From Collimonas sp. OK412 (GTDB taxonomy: Bacteria > Pseudomonadota > Gammaproteobacteria > Burkholderiales > Burkholderiaceae_D), in the NCBI RefSeq assembly GCF_900112135.1, contig NZ_FOLC01000003.1, forward strand, positions 62,001-126,000: a DNA stretch of 64,000 nt. Reading direction: 5' to 3'. Under the pieces are notes generated by a model. It made no database searches and was not told the DNA's origin. It saw only the letters and a program-made list of their open reading frames with translations. This document shows positions 24,606-33,173 of the stretch, piece by piece (the first letter of the stretch is position 1; every line of letters begins with the position of its first letter). The translations under genes were made by a program, and so were the position numbers.

Positions 24606-26776
24606 GACTGCGGTTGCGACGTGAAATCTGGGTACTGACGTTTATCGACAATTTTGTCCGGCAGACGGCCTTCACTACCTTGTGCGTTGGCCCATTCATA
24701 GGTCGACACGCCCAAAAATTTTCCGTCAGAAAAATATTCTTTAAATTGCTTGCTGGAATCACCTTCATCCAATCCTTTGAGAAATCGCCAGTCCGCTGCT
24801 ATTCGCAATTTGTGCAAATCCTTTTCCGGTATATCGCAGCAGCCAATCGCCACGTCATAGGCCAGCGCCTTCTGCGCATGCACGCCATTGGTCATGATCG
24901 TCGAATGGTCGGTCGCATGGGTATCGAGATTGTCGGCCAGGGTGGTCTTTATCTGCTCGTTGCGCCAGGCGGTATATTCAGCACTGGCGCTCGCGGGATT
25001 ATCTTCCTCGGTCACTTGCTCGTCGTTCCTGTACCGCCTTGCGCGTTTGGCCTTCATGCGCATCAGCGCGTGATATTCATAACGCAGCGTCGCTTCACTG
25101 TCTGCATTGCCTTGCGCGGCGTCGGTGCTGCCGTCTTTCCTTTTGCGGTCGCCGGCAAAGGGATCGTCGGGATCCTGTTCGCGTTCCTTGTCACGCAACG
25201 CGCCAGGGGCATCCAGGCCCTGGTCGAAATCGGTGCTCATGACACCGAAACTCTTCGAGGCCGGCAGGAACGCCGGCAGCAGCGGCGCTTCCAACGGGAT
25301 GACCCAGTCCTTCGGCGGCAGCGCATTGACGCGCTTGTCGAACAGTTTCGTTGCCACGATCATGACGGGGGCAAAAGCAAAGGTGAGAATGCTGGGAAAG
25401 CCCTTATCCTTGCTCGCATCCAAGCCCTTGGCCACGGAATATTTGACGGCTGGGGATTCCGGATGCCAGAAGTCCTGGCTGCCGCGCTTGGCGCCCAATT
25501 TTCGCCAATGGTCTTCCCAGTAGTCGTACTGCCCTTGTTTGCCTACTTCAAAATCCTGTGCAAACACGCGCTGGGTGAATACGCCGGCGCCGCCGGTGTC
25601 CACGATCTCCTCTTTGCTCATGCCGAGCCAGCCTATGCCCTGTATCGGCGCGGCTGAAATCACCTGGTCATGCGGATTGCAGTACAGGGTGACGCGGCCA
25701 TAGGTCGAGCCGTTATATCCATAATTCTCGCGGTCGGCTTCGGCGGTAAAGCCATGTCCCGCATTGGCCATGCGCCGGTCAACGCGATCCGGTTCCTGCT
25801 CGGCGCCCTTGCGTGCCTTGACGATCGCAAAAAATGCCGCCAGGGTCGCCTTGCGTGCATCGAGCGTCTGACGGCCAGTATCGCCATCAGGGCCTTTCAT
25901 GCCGGCCTGACTCCAGTTCTCGGCAAAATTATCTTCCCGAAGGCTATACGGCGGATTGCACAGCACGTAATTGTCCGCCACGCAGGGCGCGCTCTTGCCG
26001 CAGCCATCGATGGCGGGGTCCAAACGGTCGCCCAGGAAGGCTGCCGCGAGTCCCACCATATTGCCCTGGCTGTGGCAGACGATGGTGACCGGCACATCGG
26101 CCTGTTTCTTGCGCAGCGACTCCACCAGCCTCGCCAGCCGCAGCGCCGCCAGCACGTAATAAGGACGCGGCGGACAAGCATATACATGGCGGTCATTGGC
26201 CGGATTCATGTGCTGCACGTCCATCCAGAGGAACAATTTTTCCGACAAGCCTTCGCCCCACAGGTCGGGCAGCGCAGTGCAGCCATTCGCAAACGGGCCG
26301 CCGCCCCAGTAGTTCTGCTCGTTGACATAGATGCCGTCGCCGTATTGCTGCAGTTCCTCCAGGCTGGCCTTGTAGCCCCAGCGGAAGCGGATGACCGGCG
26401 AAAACGTATCATCACCATCTAGAAATGTATCCGGTTGCATATCGGGATTGAGATAACCATCGGCTGTCAGTTCCCGCATGTATTTAACGGGTCGCAACTG
26501 GCCGGCTTCAGTAGTCGGAAAGAACAGATTTTCATTCCGCCGTTTGAGGCGGTCATTCAATCCTGCGCATATTCCTTCTTCCGCTTCCGAATACCATTCG
26601 CCATCCGAATTCACGCCGTGCACAAAGATGACGACGCCTGGCAGTGGCAGTTGCTTGATGACATCCAGGTAGCTATGGTTGAACAGGCAGATGCCCTCTT
26701 TTTTACCCACAACGAGGATGCTGAGATCATCAGCGGGAGAGGCCGGGCTTTCCGGGCTGGTTGAAATGTCGGTCAT
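24590..26776 (-). CDS. tle3: Type VI lipase effector, Tle3 family
   Basis: 728-residue alpha/beta-hydrolase. The N-terminal strand and loop VVIFVHGVNSDGEW and the nucleophile elbow VCHSQGNMVGL (Ser236 in C-H-S-Q-G, replacing the first Gly of GxSxG) are typical of Tle3/DUF3274 effectors. These attack phospholipids in the periplasm of competitor cells. No signal peptide is seen, as expected for T6SS cargo. It starts 58 bp after vgrG and overlaps the DUF2875 gene, matching the vgrG-tle3-tla3 order recalled from Pseudomonas. Residue identification of Asp and His of the triad was not attempted. Confidence 0.88.
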   Translation of the reverse strand: MTDISTSPESPASPADDLSILVVGKKEGICLFNHSYLDVIKQLPLPGVVIFVHGVNSDGEWYSEAEEGICAGLNDRLKRRNENLFFPTTEAGQLRPVKYMRELTADGYLNPDMQPDTFLDGDDTFSPVIRFRWGYKASLEELQQYGDGIYVNEQNYWGGGPFANGCTALPDLWGEGLSEKLFLWMDVQHMNPANDRHVYACPPRPYYVLAALRLARLVESLRKKQADVPVTIVCHSQGNMVGLAAAFLGDRLDPAIDGCGKSAPCVADNYVLCNPPYSLREDNFAENWSQAGMKGPDGDTGRQTLDARKATLAAFFAIVKARKGAEQEPDRVDRRMANAGHGFTAEADRENYGYNGSTYGRVTLYCNPHDQVISAAPIQGIGWLGMSKEEIVDTGGAGVFTQRVFAQDFEVGKQGQYDYWEDHWRKLGAKRGSQDFWHPESPAVKYSVAKGLDASKDKGFPSILTFAFAPVMIVATKLFDKRVNALPPKDWVIPLEAPLLPAFLPASKSFGVMSTDFDQGLDAPGALRDKEREQDPDDPFAGDRKRKDGSTDAAQGNADSEATLRYEYHALMRMKAKRARRYRNDEQVTEEDNPASASAEYTAWRNEQIKTTLADNLDTHATDHSTIMTNGVHAQKALAYDVAIGCCDIPEKDLHKLRIAADWRFLKGLDEGDSSKQFKEYFSDGKFLGVSTYEWANAQGSEGRLPDKIVDKRQYPDFTSQPQSWQRA

Positions 26777-26834
26777 TGTGTTATGTCCTCAAACGTCATC
26801 GTTGGTTGCTGTCCGGTTATGCTGGATACGCGCC

Positions 26835-29585
26835 TCATGCGCGTGGCGTAAAGAAAAACGCCTTGAGCTGCTGCAAGCCGCTGGCCGTCACCTTGCCGCC
26901 GGTGCCGTCGCCGGCGCTCTCGCCGGTCACAGGGTTGGCGTCAGGGCGCTCGACATGTAATTTCATGCCTGCGACCGGTTCGCCGTCCGTCGGGCTCAAC
27001 AGGCGCGGCGTGCGGCTCAGGTCGCCCTCGCTGAATTTCGGCAGGCCGGCGCTGACGCTGGCCGGACCGTCCCAGTTATGGCCGTCGGTCCTGACGTGCA
27101 GCGCATCCGTGCCGCCGATTTCGGGCATGCCGCCCTTGAGCTTGAAATAGGCGCCGCCGCTACTCATGAGCGTGATTTCGTCCGCCATCAGGATCAGATG
27201 TTTGCCGGCGCTCACCTTGAGGTCAGTAGCGGAATCAATCTGCATCTCGTCGTGTTGGCTCTGCATCAGGAATTTTCCGTAGTGGGCAATCTGCTTGATG
27301 CCGTCCCGGTGCGCGAACACGGAAACACCCTTGCCGGCGTTCAGGTTGAAGCGCTGGCCGGCAGTCAATTGCACATGCTGCTGCGCCACCGTGTCGACAT
27401 TCTTGCCGCCATAGCTGACGATAGTCTTGGGCGTGCTGAAGGCGAGACCGTCCGGCGCCGTCACGCTGATCGTTGGTTTACCGCCCTCGCCCTGTGGGTT
27501 GACGTTACTGCCAGCGGCCGCGCTGTTGATGTCATCCCTGAGCGCAGCCTGTGGCGCGTCATCCAGGGCCAGCGCCTGGTGCTCGGCGGCATACTGGCCC
27601 AGAGATTTAAACAGGTCCAGACAGTCCTGCATGAGCGCGATATGTTCTTCGCTGCTCAATTGGCTGCCGCTGGCATCGAGCCGCTTCCAGGCTGAAATCA
27701 GCAGGGATTTCGCGGTACGCAGGCTGCCGCTTTCATTCGTGGCCAGTTCGAAGCCGTCGCCGCGTGCCGTCGCTTTGCCGTTGCTGCGCGGGTGAGTCAG
27801 GTAGCCGAGATTGAGCTGTGTCGCGGCGTGCCCGCTGCCCAATTGCACGGAGATCTGGCCAGGCGAGTCGTCGATGCGCAGCTGATTCGCCCGTTTCCCC
27901 CGGACTTCCTTGCTGACGATGCCAGACAGGTAGCGATCACCCGGCAAGCTGCTGGTGCGGCTAAAGCTGGGCGGCGGCGTGGTGCCGCCGTGCACGGCGC
28001 CGGTAATGATCGGTTTATCGGGGTCGCCTCCCAGGAACCCCAATCGGCACAGGGTGCCGATGCGCGGCAGCGAGATCGCGCCCCATTGCGCGCCGGCCCA
28101 GGAGGTCGCAACCCGTACCCAGGCCGAGTCATGTTCCGTGACGCCGGTGCTGGCCAGTTGCGGCGTTGCGCGTTCTTCCGGCCGGACGCCAGGAAACCTT
28201 ACCTTCACTCTGCCGAGATTGTCGCAAAACACTTCCTCATTTTCCGGGCCGACGACAACCACATCCTGCGCATCGGCGCGCGGCAGATCGATGCGGGGGT
28301 CGTAGGCCGGCACGATGGGAATGTCACGCCGCACACAGGTGAATTGATTGGTGTAGCGGACGCCACGTTCGGCATTGGCCTGGCCCAGCGCCGATTCCCG
28401 GTTGCTGTTGCCTATGCCCCACTGGTTCAGCGCAAACAGACGCTGCGCACGTTCGCCGACGGTATAAGGCAGATTGTTCTCTGCTTCGACCCACAGTTCC
28501 GTAATGACGAATTCGCGTTCCTTGACCGGATGGCTGTCGATACCGGCGTGGCCGGTAACGGCAACCCATTCGCCGACGCACAGGTCGCGCACGCCGCTTT
28601 CGGCCTGATAGCATTTTGTGCGGTATTCATGACGCTTGATGCGCAAAGTGCCGAGGCTGGTGTAATCGGCGGCGTTGTCGCCGATGTGGGGCGCCTCAAG
28701 CAGCGTATCGTTGAGCGTGCGGGCAAAGCGATTGCCCAGCACGCCCTGGTCATTGGTGCCGAGCAGGTTGGCGCTGCTCATGCGCGCCGTCTTGTAGTCC
28801 CAGCTCTGGCGCGTGACGTTGCCTGCGGTCAGATTGCGCAGTTTATGCCATGCGGTGATGCAATCGCGCTGTTCGGTGCCGTCATCGCGATGGTAGCGTA
28901 CGGTCCCGGCACTGTTTTGTTTCAAGGACCAGGAATCGTCGAACAGCACCAGGGTATGCCCTGGGGTCTGGTCGCTGCCGGCGGCACTGGATTGACCGGG
29001 CTGAAAAAACCACGACAGGCCGCGCCGTTTCCACAAACGACGCAAGAACGCCGCGTCGGATTCGTTGTACTGCATCGTGAATTCTTTTTGCGGGTAATTT
29101 CCCTGCAAGTTCGACAACTCGAAATCGAAGGCGCGTGCCAGAATAGGATTTTTCTGGCGCCAGTCGCCGAGCATGATTTCCGTAATCTCGACTTCGCTCT
29201 TGTTGCGGAAGATGCGGGTGTTGCAGCTCTTTTCCATGATCGCCAGCGCGTCGCGCACGATCAACTGGTAACTGGCAAGACCGCCATCGGCTTCGCCGGC
29301 AACTACACCATCGACAATGCCGCACACGGAGCGCATGCCGCCGGAGTCGGTGACGAACTGCAGTTCTACCGGCATCGCGATGAACTGTTTGGTGGGCAGA
29401 TTGGCCTGGGTGGACACGCACAGCAAATGGTATTCGATACCGCCGCAGATTCGTTCCACGCCGCGCACATGCTTGACCAGCAACACATCGTCAACGACGC
29501 CTTTTTCTTGCGACAGGCGCAGGCGGATGGGACGGTTGGCTTCGGTCAGGCCGGCGATTGCGCCGAATAGTGTGTTCGAATTCAT
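26835..29585 (-). CDS. vgrG: VgrG spike protein with C-terminal DUF2345 extension
   Basis: 916 residues. The gp27-like N-terminal half (with CSTQANLP, YNESDAAFLRRLWKRRGLSWFF) is followed by the gp5/OB-like core (SAWVRVATSWAGAQWGAISLPRIG, FLGGDPDKPIITGAVHGGTT). A DUF2345 beta-helix extension (ASAGKHLILMADEITLMSSGGAYFK-like region) follows. The C-terminal ~70 residues (after GGAYFKLKGG) end in a Gly/Ala-rich tail that may carry the effector. Second gene of the hcp-led cluster. Confidence 0.95.
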   Translation of the reverse strand: MNSNTLFGAIAGLTEANRPIRLRLSQEKGVVDDVLLVKHVRGVERICGGIEYHLLCVSTQANLPTKQFIAMPVELQFVTDSGGMRSVCGIVDGVVAGEADGGLASYQLIVRDALAIMEKSCNTRIFRNKSEVEITEIMLGDWRQKNPILARAFDFELSNLQGNYPQKEFTMQYNESDAAFLRRLWKRRGLSWFFQPGQSSAAGSDQTPGHTLVLFDDSWSLKQNSAGTVRYHRDDGTEQRDCITAWHKLRNLTAGNVTRQSWDYKTARMSSANLLGTNDQGVLGNRFARTLNDTLLEAPHIGDNAADYTSLGTLRIKRHEYRTKCYQAESGVRDLCVGEWVAVTGHAGIDSHPVKEREFVITELWVEAENNLPYTVGERAQRLFALNQWGIGNSNRESALGQANAERGVRYTNQFTCVRRDIPIVPAYDPRIDLPRADAQDVVVVGPENEEVFCDNLGRVKVRFPGVRPEERATPQLASTGVTEHDSAWVRVATSWAGAQWGAISLPRIGTLCRLGFLGGDPDKPIITGAVHGGTTPPPSFSRTSSLPGDRYLSGIVSKEVRGKRANQLRIDDSPGQISVQLGSGHAATQLNLGYLTHPRSNGKATARGDGFELATNESGSLRTAKSLLISAWKRLDASGSQLSSEEHIALMQDCLDLFKSLGQYAAEHQALALDDAPQAALRDDINSAAAGSNVNPQGEGGKPTISVTAPDGLAFSTPKTIVSYGGKNVDTVAQQHVQLTAGQRFNLNAGKGVSVFAHRDGIKQIAHYGKFLMQSQHDEMQIDSATDLKVSAGKHLILMADEITLMSSGGAYFKLKGGMPEIGGTDALHVRTDGHNWDGPASVSAGLPKFSEGDLSRTPRLLSPTDGEPVAGMKLHVERPDANPVTGESAGDGTGGKVTASGLQQLKAFFFTPRA

Positions 29586-29604
29586 CGCACGCTATATTGG
29601 GTGA

Positions 29605-29661
29605 AGGAAGGCGCCCATTGATCCGGGCGCTTTTGAAAGCGGCACCGTGCATCAACGTGCC
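29605..29661 (-). promoter_or_regulatory. Two hairpins between hcp and vgrG
   Basis: GCGCCC / GGGCGC (29611-29616 and 29625-29630) and GGCAC / GTGCC (29641-29645 and 29657-29661) fold in the 102-bp spacer. Neither has a T-run on the minus strand. They might act as mRNA-stabilising or attenuating structures that keep Hcp above VgrG. Confidence 0.35.
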
Positions 29662-29687
29662 ACGGCGCGCTTGAACGGTGCAACGAA

Positions 29688-30179
29688 TTAAGCAATCTTG
29701 TTGGTCGATAGATCCCAGCCGCCAGATGTATTGCCGCCCGAGCCGCCGCCCATTTTTTGCTGGGTGTACTTCCATTTGACCTTCGAATATTTCAGACTCA
29801 CGCTTTCGCTCAGAACCTCGCCCTCAGCGACGACCGGAGCAACGTTGGAAATCAGGATGTTTTCCAGCTCGACTTCAAAATACTTGATACGGTCCCCTTT
29901 GCCGTCAGCGCGCAGGAATTCAAATTTGGCGCTTGGGATGGTTTTGCCGGACGAGCAATTTTGCAGCAGCAGCGGAGATGCCGAATCCGCGATCTTGGTG
30001 AGCACAATATCTTTGTGTTCGCAACGTTCTGCCGTATGGCCGCCGCCAGTCGATGATGAGGCCGATTTTGGCTGTAACACTTCCCATTGCACCGATTTGC
30101 ATTCGATCCAGTCTTTGTGAATGTCGTCGGTGGATTCCCCCTTAATGCCTTCGATTTTCAAATAGACATCAATTGCCAT
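29688..30179 (-). CDS. hcp: Hcp, T6SS inner-tube protein
   Basis: 163 residues. It starts MAIDVYLKIEGIKGES and contains the Hcp core features HKDIVLTKIADSASPLL and YFEVELENILISNV. Hexameric rings stack to form the tube expelled by the sheath. The tail is Gly/Ser-rich. AGGAG lies just before the ATG. First gene of the island, so probably transcribed from the AT-rich region to its right. No sheath or membrane-complex genes are here, so it depends on a T6SS encoded elsewhere. Confidence 0.95.
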   Translation of the reverse strand: MAIDVYLKIEGIKGESTDDIHKDWIECKSVQWEVLQPKSASSSTGGGHTAERCEHKDIVLTKIADSASPLLLQNCSSGKTIPSAKFEFLRADGKGDRIKYFEVELENILISNVAPVVAEGEVLSESVSLKYSKVKWKYTQQKMGGGSGGNTSGGWDLSTNKIA

Positions 30180-30371
30180 ATTTACTCCTTTTTTTCATAT
30201 AAAAATTGTTTGGATGTTCGAATTGAACAACCACACGGATGGCGCTGACTTTTGATCAGCAGAGACTTAAAGGTGATTGCTCAACGGACACAATGAACTT
30301 GGAATTTTTGCGGTAGATATCCCGTTGCCATGCATTTATTTTTCGTATTTTTACACGAGAAACATTGTCAG

Positions 30372-30421
30372 TCAAATAACATTTGATGACCATCAAATAA
30401 CACTTGCGATGCGTGTTATTT
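30372..30421. promoter_or_regulatory. Repeated TCAAATAACA sites upstream of hcp
   Basis: TCAAATAACA occurs at 30372-30381 and 30393-30402, exactly 21 bp apart (two helical turns). A third, inverted element follows: AAATAACAC (30395-30403) pairs with GTGTTATTT (30413-30421). TTTGATG/ATCAAA also forms a palindrome between the first two. This is a plausible binding site for a regulator of the T6SS island. The regulator is unknown. Confidence 0.5.
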
Positions 30422-30535
30422 TTGTATTTGTAATAAACCTGGATTTAAAACGATAGCTGACTGAGAGGCGAGGTTTACGGATAAAACCAGATTAGGGAAA
30501 CGCTGATTTATTCAACCAAAGATAGTTTCGGCGAT

Positions 30536-30587
30536 ACGCACAGCAAATGGTATTCGATGCAGCCGCAGATTCTTTCCACCCCACGCA
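30536..30587 (-). pseudogene. vgrG remnant
   Basis: About 50 bp closely match vgrG 29416-29467 with about five mismatches, and encode on the minus strand a VgrG-like stretch (RGVERICG, then IEYHLLC). The flanks do not match. It implies a second vgrG once lay here, or a copied fragment was left by recombination. Confidence 0.65.
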
Positions 30588-30658
30588 TCAGTGATCTTAT
30601 GATTGAAGAGTTATGCGGCCTGATGGGCATCGCCGAACTTCGGGCGCCCATCTACACT

Positions 30659-31351
30659 TCAGACTTCCAGCCACTTCCGCCGCACTTCAGGATTGGCGCG
30701 CAATTCGGCCGGCGTACCGGTAAACACGACCTGCCCGTGCCCCATCACCAGCACACGGTCGGATATGTCCAGCGCGATGCCAAGCTTCTGCTCGACCAGC
30801 AACACACCCAGTCCTTGCGCCCGCAACGCCAGCAAATGCTGCGCCACCGCTTGCACCACGTGCGGCGCCAGGCCTTCGGTCGGCTCGTCCACCATCACCA
30901 GCCGCGGCTTGCCCATGAGACTGCGGCACAGGCTGAGCATCTGCTGTTCGCCGCCGGACAACAGGCCGGCGGCCACATGCCTGCGCGCCGCCAGCTGCGG
31001 CATCAGCCGCCACATGTCGTCCATCGCCACCCGCTCGCGCTGCTGGCCCAGGAGCAGATTCTGCTCCACCGTCAGGGTCGGAAACACGGCTCGCTCTTCC
31101 GGCACGTAAGCCAGGCCCTGGCGGGCGATGCGGAAAGTTTTCAAGCCGTTCAGCTCGATCCCGTCGAAGCGCACCGAGCCGCTGCTGCGCAGCATGCCCA
31201 TGATCGCTTTCAGGGTCGAGGAACGGCCGGCGCCGTTGCGCCCCAGCAGGCTGACGATCTCGCCTGGCCCGACATCAAGATCGACGCCGTGCAAGACATG
31301 GCTTTGACCGTAGAAAGCGTGCAAGCCGCGCACTTCGAGCATGGCCGTCAT
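30659..31351 (-). CDS. livF: Branched-chain amino acid-type ABC transporter ATPase LivF
   Basis: 230 residues. ABC ATPase with LivF-type features: Walker A GRNGAGRSST, signature LLSGGEQQM, Walker B RLVMVDEPTEGLAP, and the switch His replaced by Gln-region VLLVEQ as usual for this subfamily. The Walker A Lys is Arg here. The ATG at 31351 overlaps the livG stop (ATGA). An upstream ATG at 31426 lies inside livG and is rejected. Last gene of livHMGF. Confidence 0.9.
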   Translation of the reverse strand: MTAMLEVRGLHAFYGQSHVLHGVDLDVGPGEIVSLLGRNGAGRSSTLKAIMGMLRSSGSVRFDGIELNGLKTFRIARQGLAYVPEERAVFPTLTVEQNLLLGQQRERVAMDDMWRLMPQLAARRHVAAGLLSGGEQQMLSLCRSLMGKPRLVMVDEPTEGLAPHVVQAVAQHLLALRAQGLGVLLVEQKLGIALDISDRVLVMGHGQVVFTGTPAELRANPEVRRKWLEV

Positions 31352-32118
31352 GGCGCCGCCTCCGCATTGCCCAGGTAGGCGTCCTGCACCGCGCGGTTGC
31401 CGCGGATGGCCGCAGGCGTATCGCAAGCGATGATCCGTCCGTCGACCAGCACCGCGATGCGGTCCACCAGCCCGAACACCACATCCATGTCGTGCTCGAT
31501 CATCAGCAAGGTCTTGCCGGCGCTGACGCTGCGGATCAGCTCGGCGGCGGCAGCCGATTCATCCCGGCTCATGCCGGCGGTGGGTTCGTCCAGCAGGATC
31601 AGGCCGGCGTCGCCGGCGATCGTGATGCCGATTTCCAGCGCGCGCTGGGCGGCATAGCTGAGGTCGCCGCCGAGGGTGTCGCACTCGGCTTGCAAACCGC
31701 ATTGCCGCAGCACTTCTTCGGTACGCTGGCTGACTGCGCGCAGGGCCGACAGGCGGCGCCAGAAAACATGACGGTAGCCGTGCGACGACAGCACCGCGGC
31801 ACGCAGGTTTTCCCGGACGCTCAGCTGCGGGAATATATTGGAGACCTGAAAACTGCGCGCCAGGCCGAGCCGGTTGACCTGGAACGGACTGAGGCCGTTT
31901 ATGTTGCGTCCGCGCAGCAGGATCTCGCCGCTGCTGGCGGCGGTACGGCCTGAGACCAGGTTGAACAGGGTCGATTTTCCGGCGCCGTTGGGGCCGATCA
32001 ACGCCAGCCGTTCGCCCTGTTTCAACTGCAGGTCCGCGCCGCGGATGATCTGCGTATTGCCGAAATGCTTGCGCAGGTTGCGCAGCTCCAGGACGACAGG
32101 CAGGTCATTCGCGCTCAT
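31348..32118 (-). CDS. livG: Branched-chain amino acid-type ABC transporter ATPase LivG
   Basis: 256 residues. Walker A GPNGAGKSTLFNLVSG, signature LSYAAQRALEIG and Walker B LILLDEPTAGMS are canonical for LivG. Partner ATPase of LivF; together they power uptake through LivHM. It overlaps livM by four bases. The substrate could be branched-chain amino acids, urea, amides or aromatic compounds; the sequence alone does not decide. Confidence 0.92.
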   Translation of the reverse strand: MSANDLPVVLELRNLRKHFGNTQIIRGADLQLKQGERLALIGPNGAGKSTLFNLVSGRTAASSGEILLRGRNINGLSPFQVNRLGLARSFQVSNIFPQLSVRENLRAAVLSSHGYRHVFWRRLSALRAVSQRTEEVLRQCGLQAECDTLGGDLSYAAQRALEIGITIAGDAGLILLDEPTAGMSRDESAAAAELIRSVSAGKTLLMIEHDMDVVFGLVDRIAVLVDGRIIACDTPAAIRGNRAVQDAYLGNAEAAP

Positions 32119-33173
32119 ACACCGCCCGCCCGTCGGTACAGCATTTCAATCAAGAGCACGGAGCAGCCTGCCAGCAGCAGCCACCCGGCCGAACGCAGCA
32201 AGGACGGCAGCGCCGGCCGCCGCCGCATCGCCAGCGCTTTCACCAGGACGCCGGCGATGCCGCCGGGCGCAAACAGCACGACGATCACAAACAGCAGGCC
32301 AAGATACAGCTGCCAGCCTCGCGTGTATGTCGACAGGGCGGAAAACAGCACGCCGGCCAGCGCGCCTAACATCGGGCCGAAGAAATAGGCGATGCCGCCG
32401 ATAAAGGTAAACAGCAGGATCTGCGACGAACGCAGCAAACCCAGGTTTTCGGCGCTGGCGATTTCAAAATTGATCGCCGCCAGCGCACCGCCGATGCCGG
32501 CGAAGAACGCCGACAGCATGAACATCAGGTAACGCACGCGGCGCGGATCGTGGCCGATGAATGCCGCCCGTTCGGGATTGTCGCGCACGGCGTTGGCGAT
32601 GCGGCCCAGCGGCGTGCGCGTCAGCCCGTACATGGCGGCGGCGGATACGAACAGCCAGAAAGCGATCAGGTAATACACCTGCAGCTGCGAAGCAAAGTCG
32701 ATGCCCAGCAGCGGCGCGCCGAGCACACGATCGGCGCTGATCCCGCTCTCGCCGCCGAACCATCCCGGCAGCATCAAGGCGCCGGCCGCCGCCAGTTCGG
32801 CCAGCGCCAGGCTGATCATGGACAAGGCAGTGCCCGCTTTACGGGTAGTGACAAAACCGAAAACAGCGCCGCACAGCAAACCGGCGCAGCCGCCGACCAG
32901 CGGCACCAGCACCAGCGCGGCGGGACTGCCGCCAGCCCATCGGTTCATCACGTGCACGGCGGCAAAAGCGGCCAGCCCCGAATACATGGCGTGTCCGAAC
33001 GACAGCATGCCGGCCTGCCCGAGCAGCATGTTGTAGGAAAGCGCCAGGATCATCATGCTGCCGCATTGCGACAGCAGCGACAGCGCGGCGCTTTGCTGGA
33101 ACACCCAGGGCGCGGCCAGCAGCACCAATGCAAACGCCATCCAGGCCCATTTTCGTGTCAAGCGCATGTCCAT
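32115..33173 (-). CDS. livM: ABC transporter permease LivM
   Basis: 352 residues, about ten membrane segments, with the LivM/LivH permease signature SFGHAMYSGLAAFAA and the coupling-helix region GRIANAVRDNPERAAFIGHDPRRVR. The C-terminus is a hydrophobic tail of ~60 residues. The start base coincides with the last base of livH, so the two are coupled. Confidence 0.92.
   Translation of the reverse strand: MDMRLTRKWAWMAFALVLLAAPWVFQQSAALSLLSQCGSMMILALSYNMLLGQAGMLSFGHAMYSGLAAFAAVHVMNRWAGGSPAALVLVPLVGGCAGLLCGAVFGFVTTRKAGTALSMISLALAELAAAGALMLPGWFGGESGISADRVLGAPLLGIDFASQLQVYYLIAFWLFVSAAAMYGLTRTPLGRIANAVRDNPERAAFIGHDPRRVRYLMFMLSAFFAGIGGALAAINFEIASAENLGLLRSSQILLFTFIGGIAYFFGPMLGALAGVLFSALSTYTRGWQLYLGLLFVIVVLFAPGGIAGVLVKALAMRRRPALPSLLRSAGWLLLAGCSVLLIEMLYRRAGGV

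Larger units (their letters stand above)
30180..30658. other. AT-rich intergenic region upstream of hcp
   Basis: 479 bp with no gene. It is noticeably more AT-rich than its surroundings. It holds the ribosome-binding site of hcp, repeated TCAAATAACA elements near 30372-30421, and a ~50-bp vgrG remnant at its right end. No clear sigma70 or sigma54 promoter could be fixed. Confidence 0.7.

Noticed and set aside
27792-29570. 592-residue plus-strand frame antisense to vgrG
   Set aside because: Lies entirely within vgrG, shows no motifs, and is expected from GC-rich codon bias.
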